Shown: positions 59,756-64,000 of the stretch, piece after piece | Layout: the number at the start of each line of letters is the position of its first letter | Numbering within the stretch: the first letter of the stretch is position 1 | NCBI RefSeq assembly: GCF_026626745.1 | Contig: NZ_JAPNJW010000002.1 | Coordinates: forward strand, 5,852,151 to 5,916,150 | Direction: 5' to 3' | Origin: Nannocystis sp. RBIL2 | GTDB taxonomy: Bacteria; Myxococcota_A; Polyangia; Nannocystales; Nannocystaceae | DNA length: 64,000 nucleotides | Translations under genes and position numbers: made by a program | The notes under the pieces: generated by a model | Databases searched by the model: none | What the model was told of the DNA's origin: nothing | The model's input: the letters and a program-made list of their open reading frames with translations, nothing else

Positions 59756-61804
59756 ATGTCGGTTATCATGCGGCCGATGTCGGCCAGACCCGCGGCGATC
59801 CCGGCGCACTCGCGCGCGAGCCGAGACACCGCGAGCGCCGCGCCGGTCGACGACGCCTGCGAGGCGATCGCCGGCGCGAAGGCGCCGAGGCGGTGGGTCT
59901 CGCCGTGGCTGGTCGCGCTGGTGGCCGGGCTGTCGCTGGCGAGCTGTCGGCCGCGCAACGCGGCGACCTCGCCCGCGCCGGACGTGTGGGCGGCCGGCGG
60001 CGACGCGGCGCGCGAGCACCCGATCACGCGCACGCGGGCGCCGGTGGGCCTGCCCGAACCTGTCCTTGATTTCCTGGCCCAAGAGACACTCAAGAACCTG
60101 GCCCAGCTGCAGGGCGAGGGCGCCGAGGTGCCGGCGTACTTCCTCGCCTACGACCTGATCGCCCGCGATCACCTGTGGCTCGAGGCGCAGAACGGGCAGA
60201 TCGTGCGCAACCGGAAGGACAGCGACCGCACGGTCGACGTCGACGTCCGGGTCGGCACGCGCCAGCTCGACAACAGCCACCCGGGCGACGCCAACTACGG
60301 GCCGGGCAACGGGCTCGGCAGCGGCATGTTCGTGTCGGTGCAGAACGACCCGCTCGCGCTGTCGCAGGCGCTGTGGCAGTTCACCGAGCTGCAATACAAG
60401 GACGCGCTCGCGGCCTTCAGCGCGGCCGAGAGCGCCGAGCAGCTGAAGAGCCAGACCGAGGACAAGCCGCCGTCGCCGGACTTCAGCGAGGAGAAGCCGA
60501 ACATCCACGCCGAGCCGCCGGTGTCGCTCGACCTCGCCGCGGTGGGCAAGCAGTGGGAGCCGCGGCTGCGCGAGATCTCCGCGGCGCTGGCCGACGACCC
60601 GCACGTGCTCGAGAGCCAGGTCGTGTTCCTCGCGTGGGTCGACAACCGCGCCTACGTCAACAGCGAGAACACGCGGATCCAGGGCTCGCAGGTGCGCCTG
60701 CGCGTGATGCTGCAGGCCAAGGCCCAGGCCGACGACGGCATGACGCTCGACCGCTTCGAGAGCTTCGAGGCCCAGGCGCCGGAGCAGCTGCCGGCGCAGT
60801 CGGTGCTGCTGGCGACCGCCAAGCGCCTGCGCGACGAGGTGCTGGCGCTGCGGGTGGCGCCGCTGGCCGAGCCCTACGCCGGTCCGGCGGTGCTGGCCGG
60901 CCGCGCCGCCGGCGTGTTCTTCCACGAGATCTTCGGCCACCGCCTCGAGGGTCACCGCCAGAAGGACGACCTCGAGGGCCAGACCTTCGCCAACATGATC
61001 GGCAAGCGGGTGCTACCTGTCTTTTTGGACATGGTCGACGACCCCACCGCCGAGACCCTCGGCGGGGTGCCGCTGTCGGGTCACTACCACGTCGACGACG
61101 AGGGCGTGCCGGCCGAGCGGGTGGTCCTGGTCGAGCGCGGCAAGCTGCGCACCTTCCTGCTCGGCCGCTCGCCGGTGCTGCCGTTCACGAAGAGCAACGG
61201 CCACGGCCGGCGCGAGCGCGGCTACCAGGCGGTCGCCCGCCAGGGCAACCTGATCGTCACCAGCCGCAAGACGATCCCCGACAAGGACCTCCGCCGCGCG
61301 CTCATCGACGAGGTCAAGCGCCAGAACAAGCCGTACGGCCTGTGGTTCTCCGACATCCAGGGCGGCTACACCATCACCGAGCGCGCCGGCCCGCAGGCGT
61401 TCAAGGTCATGCCGCTGCTGGTCTACCGGATCTGGGCCGACGGTCGCCCCGACGAGCTGGTCCGCGGCGTCGACATCGTCGGCACCCCGATCGCCGCGTT
61501 CGAGACCATCGTCGCCACCGGCGACACGCCAGGGATCTTCAACGGCATGTGCGGCGCCGAGTCGGGCGACGTGCCGGTGTCTGCCGTCAGCCCGTCGCTG
61601 CTGCTGCGCAACCTCGAGGTCGAGCGCGCGACCCACGAGCGCGGCAAGCCGCCGCTCCTGCCGCCGCCGCCGGTCGGCGGCAAGGCTGACCCGAAGAGCA
61701 TGTCCCCCGCGCCAGCCGCCGCAACGCCGCGCAAGGCCGTGAACGCGGGCGGTAATGTCCAAAGGGACATGTCCTCCACGCCAGCTTCGCGGAGGTCGCG
61801 GTGA
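59756..61804 (+). CDS. Exported TldD-like metalloprotease (lipoprotein)
   Basis: 682 residues from ATG 59756; two more Met follow within eight residues. A membrane/signal segment with lipobox (GLSLASC) is preceded by about 45 residues. The PmbA/TldD fold is recognised by the zinc motif FFHEIFGHRLEGH (HExxxH, about residue 388), GVPLSGHYHVDDEGVPAERV in part, ERGKLRTFLLGRS and SNGHGRRERG. TldD is the catalytic half of the TldD/TldE protease that unravels unfolded or partly modified peptides. E. coli TldD is cytoplasmic and shorter, whereas this copy looks exported and carries a C-terminal tail with a palindrome. It overlaps its partner gene by GTGA. Confidence 0.88.
   Translation: MSVIMRPMSARPAAIPAHSRASRDTASAAPVDDACEAIAGAKAPRRWVSPWLVALVAGLSLASCRPRNAATSPAPDVWAAGGDAAREHPITRTRAPVGLPEPVLDFLAQETLKNLAQLQGEGAEVPAYFLAYDLIARDHLWLEAQNGQIVRNRKDSDRTVDVDVRVGTRQLDNSHPGDANYGPGNGLGSGMFVSVQNDPLALSQALWQFTELQYKDALAAFSAAESAEQLKSQTEDKPPSPDFSEEKPNIHAEPPVSLDLAAVGKQWEPRLREISAALADDPHVLESQVVFLAWVDNRAYVNSENTRIQGSQVRLRVMLQAKAQADDGMTLDRFESFEAQAPEQLPAQSVLLATAKRLRDEVLALRVAPLAEPYAGPAVLAGRAAGVFFHEIFGHRLEGHRQKDDLEGQTFANMIGKRVLPVFLDMVDDPTAETLGGVPLSGHYHVDDEGVPAERVVLVERGKLRTFLLGRSPVLPFTKSNGHGRRERGYQAVARQGNLIVTSRKTIPDKDLRRALIDEVKRQNKPYGLWFSDIQGGYTITERAGPQAFKVMPLLVYRIWADGRPDELVRGVDIVGTPIAAFETIVATGDTPGIFNGMCGAESGDVPVSAVSPSLLLRNLEVERATHERGKPPLLPPPPVGGKADPKSMSPAPAAATPRKAVNAGGNVQRDMSSTPASRRSR
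61756..61769. repeat. Dispersed palindrome in the TldD-like tail, in frame
   Basis: TGTCC-AAAG-GGACA, perfect, encoding NVQRDM about 12 residues before the C-terminus. A near copy, TGTCT-TTTT-GGACA, lies at 61018-61031 in the same gene (encoding PVFLDM). Confidence 0.83.
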
Positions 61805-63648
61805 AGCCGATCGTCCTGGCCCTCGCGCTCGCGCCCGCAGCGGCGGCTGCTCCGACCCCGGCACCCGCGGCGACCGCCCCGGCGTCCGCGCCCGCTTCGA
61901 CGCCGGTCACCGCGGAGGCCGCCGAGAGCGAGATCTCCGCGGTCGAGCAGGAGATCGCCCGCGGCATCGCGGGGCTGCGCCTGCCGGACTCGCCGGCGCC
62001 CTACCACGCGGTCGTCTACGTCGTGCGCGCCGAGGTGCTCAGCATCGACGGCAGCTACGGCGGCATCATCACCGACGTCCTCGAGGACCAGGCGGCGGCG
62101 GGCATCGACATCCGCGTCGGCTCGGCCGAGCGCGACCAGACGGGGGTGTTCGGCCAGGACGGGGCGTGGCCGCGCTTCAACCTGTCGCTGCTGCCGTCGG
62201 CCGAGCTGACGCGGCACAAGCTGTGGCTCGGGCTCGACCAGGCGTTCCGCCGGGCCACCGGCACGTACGCGCAGAAGCTGGCCATCCTGGCCCGGCTGGC
62301 CGGCGAGCCGCTGCCGCCGGACCTCGGGCCCAAGCCGGAGCCGCTCGTGCGTCAGCCGGTGCCGCCGCCTGCGACCGACGCGATCGACCGCGAGGGCCTG
62401 CGGGAGCTGGTGCGCGCGCTGAGCAAGCGGTTCGCCGATCACCCGGCGATCGACAACGGCGACGTGTTCGTGCAGGTGCTGCGCAGCCACGTCACGACGA
62501 TCACGAGCGAGGGTGTGGTCCTGCACGAGCAGCGCGACCGGGCGGTGCTGGCGGTGATGGCCGACACGCGCGCGCTCGACGGGATGCACCTCGACCACGG
62601 CGCGGCGATCCACCTGCAAGAGCTGCCGCGCGCGACCGACGAGCTGAAGAAGCGCGGCGAGGAGCTGGTCGACGGCGTCCTCAAAGAGCTGACGCTGATG
62701 GCTGACGCGCCGATGCTCGACGACGACTACGACGGCCCGATCCTGTTCGCCGGGCCGGCGTCGGCGCAGCTGCTGGCGTCGACGATCGCGGTGCACACCG
62801 GCGGCACGCCGGCGCCGCTCGGCGACAACGGCCGCGTCCGCGATTTCGAACCCCACTGGCAAGACAGCCTCGGCAAGTCGGTGCTGCCGGCGTTCCTCGA
62901 CCTCGAGGACGACCCCCGCGAGGGCTTCGGCCGCCTGGCCGTCGACGCCCAGGGCTTTTCGCCCAAGCCGCTCACTCTGGTGAAGAACGGGGTGCTGCAA
63001 GAGCTGCTGATGACGCGCACGCCGAACCCGCGGCGCAAGGAGAGCAACGGCCGCGCCCGCCTCAGTCCGGGCCTGGCCTGGGGCGCGGCGATCACGAACC
63101 TGTCGCTCAAGTCGAAGAAGCGCGGCTCGCCCCGCAAGGCGCTCGAGAAGGAGCTGCTCCGCCGCGCCCGCGAGGACGGCTACGAGTACGCGTACATCGT
63201 CGAGTCGCTGCGCGACGGCAACATCCTCGGGCCGGTGAACCGCGAGGGCGCGACGAGCTACAGCACCGGCCGCAAGGTGTCGCTGCCGCTGCCGACCAAG
63301 ATCTACCGGCTCGACGCGTCGGGCAAGAAGACGCTGGTCCGCGGCGCCATGATCGCGCCGGCGTCGATGCGGGTGCTGCGGCGGATCCGCGCGGTCGGCC
63401 AGAGCGCGCCGGCGCTGCCGCTGCGGATCGCCCCCGGCGCGACGGGTGGCTTCGGCGCGGAGACCGGGATGGACGGGATTCTCAGCAACACGGTCGACGT
63501 CAGCGTGAGCTCGCCCGACCTGCTGCTCGACGGGCTCGAGCTGCTGGTCGAGCGCAGCGAGAACGAGCGCCTGCCGATCCTCGAGCACCCGCTGCGCCGC
63601 GGCCAGACGCCGCCGCCGCAGCCGCCGGCCGACGACGACGCCGAGTGA
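61801..63648 (+). CDS. Exported TldE/PmbA-like partner without HExxxH
   Basis: 615 residues from GTG 61801, overlapping the TldD-like stop. A signal peptide (IVLALALAPAAAAA) and Pro/Ala spacer lead into a PmbA/TldD-fold protein: DNGDVFVQVLRSHVTTITSE, LFAGPASAQLLAST, VLPAFLDLEDDPREGFGRL, ESNGRARLS and LLVERSENERLPI. The position of the zinc motif in the partner is occupied by LFAGPASAQLLAST, so this subunit lacks HExxxH, as TldE/PmbA does. The pair should form a secreted heterodimeric protease. Such pairs may process exported peptides or act as predation factors; the substrate is unknown. Confidence 0.87.
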   Translation: MKPIVLALALAPAAAAAPTPAPAATAPASAPASTPVTAEAAESEISAVEQEIARGIAGLRLPDSPAPYHAVVYVVRAEVLSIDGSYGGIITDVLEDQAAAGIDIRVGSAERDQTGVFGQDGAWPRFNLSLLPSAELTRHKLWLGLDQAFRRATGTYAQKLAILARLAGEPLPPDLGPKPEPLVRQPVPPPATDAIDREGLRELVRALSKRFADHPAIDNGDVFVQVLRSHVTTITSEGVVLHEQRDRAVLAVMADTRALDGMHLDHGAAIHLQELPRATDELKKRGEELVDGVLKELTLMADAPMLDDDYDGPILFAGPASAQLLASTIAVHTGGTPAPLGDNGRVRDFEPHWQDSLGKSVLPAFLDLEDDPREGFGRLAVDAQGFSPKPLTLVKNGVLQELLMTRTPNPRRKESNGRARLSPGLAWGAAITNLSLKSKKRGSPRKALEKELLRRAREDGYEYAYIVESLRDGNILGPVNREGATSYSTGRKVSLPLPTKIYRLDASGKKTLVRGAMIAPASMRVLRRIRAVGQSAPALPLRIAPGATGGFGAETGMDGILSNTVDVSVSSPDLLLDGLELLVERSENERLPILEHPLRRGQTPPPQPPADDDAE

Positions 63649-63717
63649 GGCCGGCACCTCGGCCGCTCGCGAGCTCATCATAAGGAGTTGCGAGCTCGCC
63701 GGCTTCGCCCGGTGGAC

Positions 63718-63811
63718 GAGGATGTCCTTCGGGACAGGCATACCGAGGATCGACCCCGTGGGCCGCGGAAGCGAGGATGTCCTTTGGGACAGGCATGTCG
63801 AGGATCGACCC
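63718..63811. repeat. Two 37-bp direct repeats, each with a perfect palindrome
   Basis: GAGGATGTCCTT is followed by GGGACAGGCAT and then CGAGGATCGACCC, in two near-identical copies 55 bp apart (63718-63754 and 63773-63811). Each contains a perfect palindrome, with loops TTCG (63723-63736) and TTTG (63778-63791). It lies between convergent genes. Here flanking sequence is duplicated with the element, unlike most copies. Confidence 0.82.
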
Positions 63812-63819
63812 GGCGGCGA

Positions 63820-64000
63820 TCAGGCCGGGTCTTCGTGCACGACCGTCTCGGCGCCCCAGTCGTGGCCGACCAGCCAGGTGACCACCAGCAGGCCCGTCAG
63901 CAGCGGGAGGATCGCGCCGGCCGAGTCGGCCCAATCGGGCCGCCACAGCGTCCACAAGCCGAGGCTCGCGGCCAGGGCCGCTGCCGCCAGGCCGTCCGAG
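63820..64000 (-). CDS. C-terminal part of a membrane protein (partial)
   Basis: The frame runs off the right edge and stops at 63820-63822, leaving 59 residues. Two membrane segments are visible (AAAALAASLGLWTLW and AGAILPLLTGLLVVTWLVG), followed by an acidic end (HDWGAETVVHEDPA). Nothing identifies the family. Confidence 0.6.
   Translation of the reverse strand, partial: SDGLAAAALAASLGLWTLWRPDWADSAGAILPLLTGLLVVTWLVGHDWGAETVVHEDPA

Overview
The window is very G+C-rich, densely coded DNA that looks chromosomal and myxobacterial, most like the Nannocystineae (Nannocystis and relatives). The reasons are: many lipoproteins with Thr/Gly/Asp-rich linkers after the lipobox, Cys-rich modules of the GNGVLDPGEECD kind, a multihaem protein ending in a MYXO-CTERM-like tail, an ECF sigma factor coupled to a membrane partner, large hybrid signalling proteins, and frequent GTG/TTG starts. 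I see no rRNA, insertion sequence, phage, plasmid or CRISPR array. One tRNA gene, Ala with anticodon CGC, lies at 58230-58302 on the minus strand.

Layout. 1-7220 (+): end of an upstream gene, a barrel-like outer-membrane protein, then sigma factor, anti-sigma-like membrane protein, Cys-rich lipoprotein, a lipoprotein of 13 Cys hairpin repeats, and a secreted protein. 7320-14483 (-): OmpR-type response regulator, then NuoB-, NuoD- and NuoH-like subunits of a complex I/Ehr-type module lacking NiFe cysteines, then a five-haem cytochrome c. 14675-31045: lipoproteins, two tandem vWA-like lipoproteins, a pseudokinase-receiver-cyclase with a partner hybrid kinase, a PNGase F-like lipoprotein, a GMC oxidoreductase, a DksA-like protein without zinc ligands and an AraC regulator. 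31152-38645: ABC exporter, NAD-dependent epimerase/dehydrogenase, paired Cys-rich lipoproteins, a DUF938 methyltransferase and a DUF72 protein. 38961-45029: a divergent CzcCBA-type heavy-metal RND efflux locus. 45121-52433: SDR, peptidase E, a MocR regulator divergent from an FMN-oxidase/GNAT fusion, and a phosphodiesterase. 52977-64000: MetH, OmpA-like lipoprotein, PP2C phosphatase, tRNA-Ala, TlyA, YhbY, and an exported TldD/TldE-like pair.

The most striking feature is a dispersed family of short palindromes, TGTCC-N4-GGACA. I count 21 perfect copies, plus three with the paired change TGCCC-N4-GGGCA and many one-mismatch forms. They lie between genes, over stop codons, and in frame inside genes of unrelated function. 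The loop varies freely, the arms co-vary, and the flanking arm extensions co-vary too, which points to selection for a hairpin or a dyad. I do not recognise it as a named element. Two further oddities are loci where a gene's 3' end has been duplicated downstream of itself (8813-9340 and 12531-12692).
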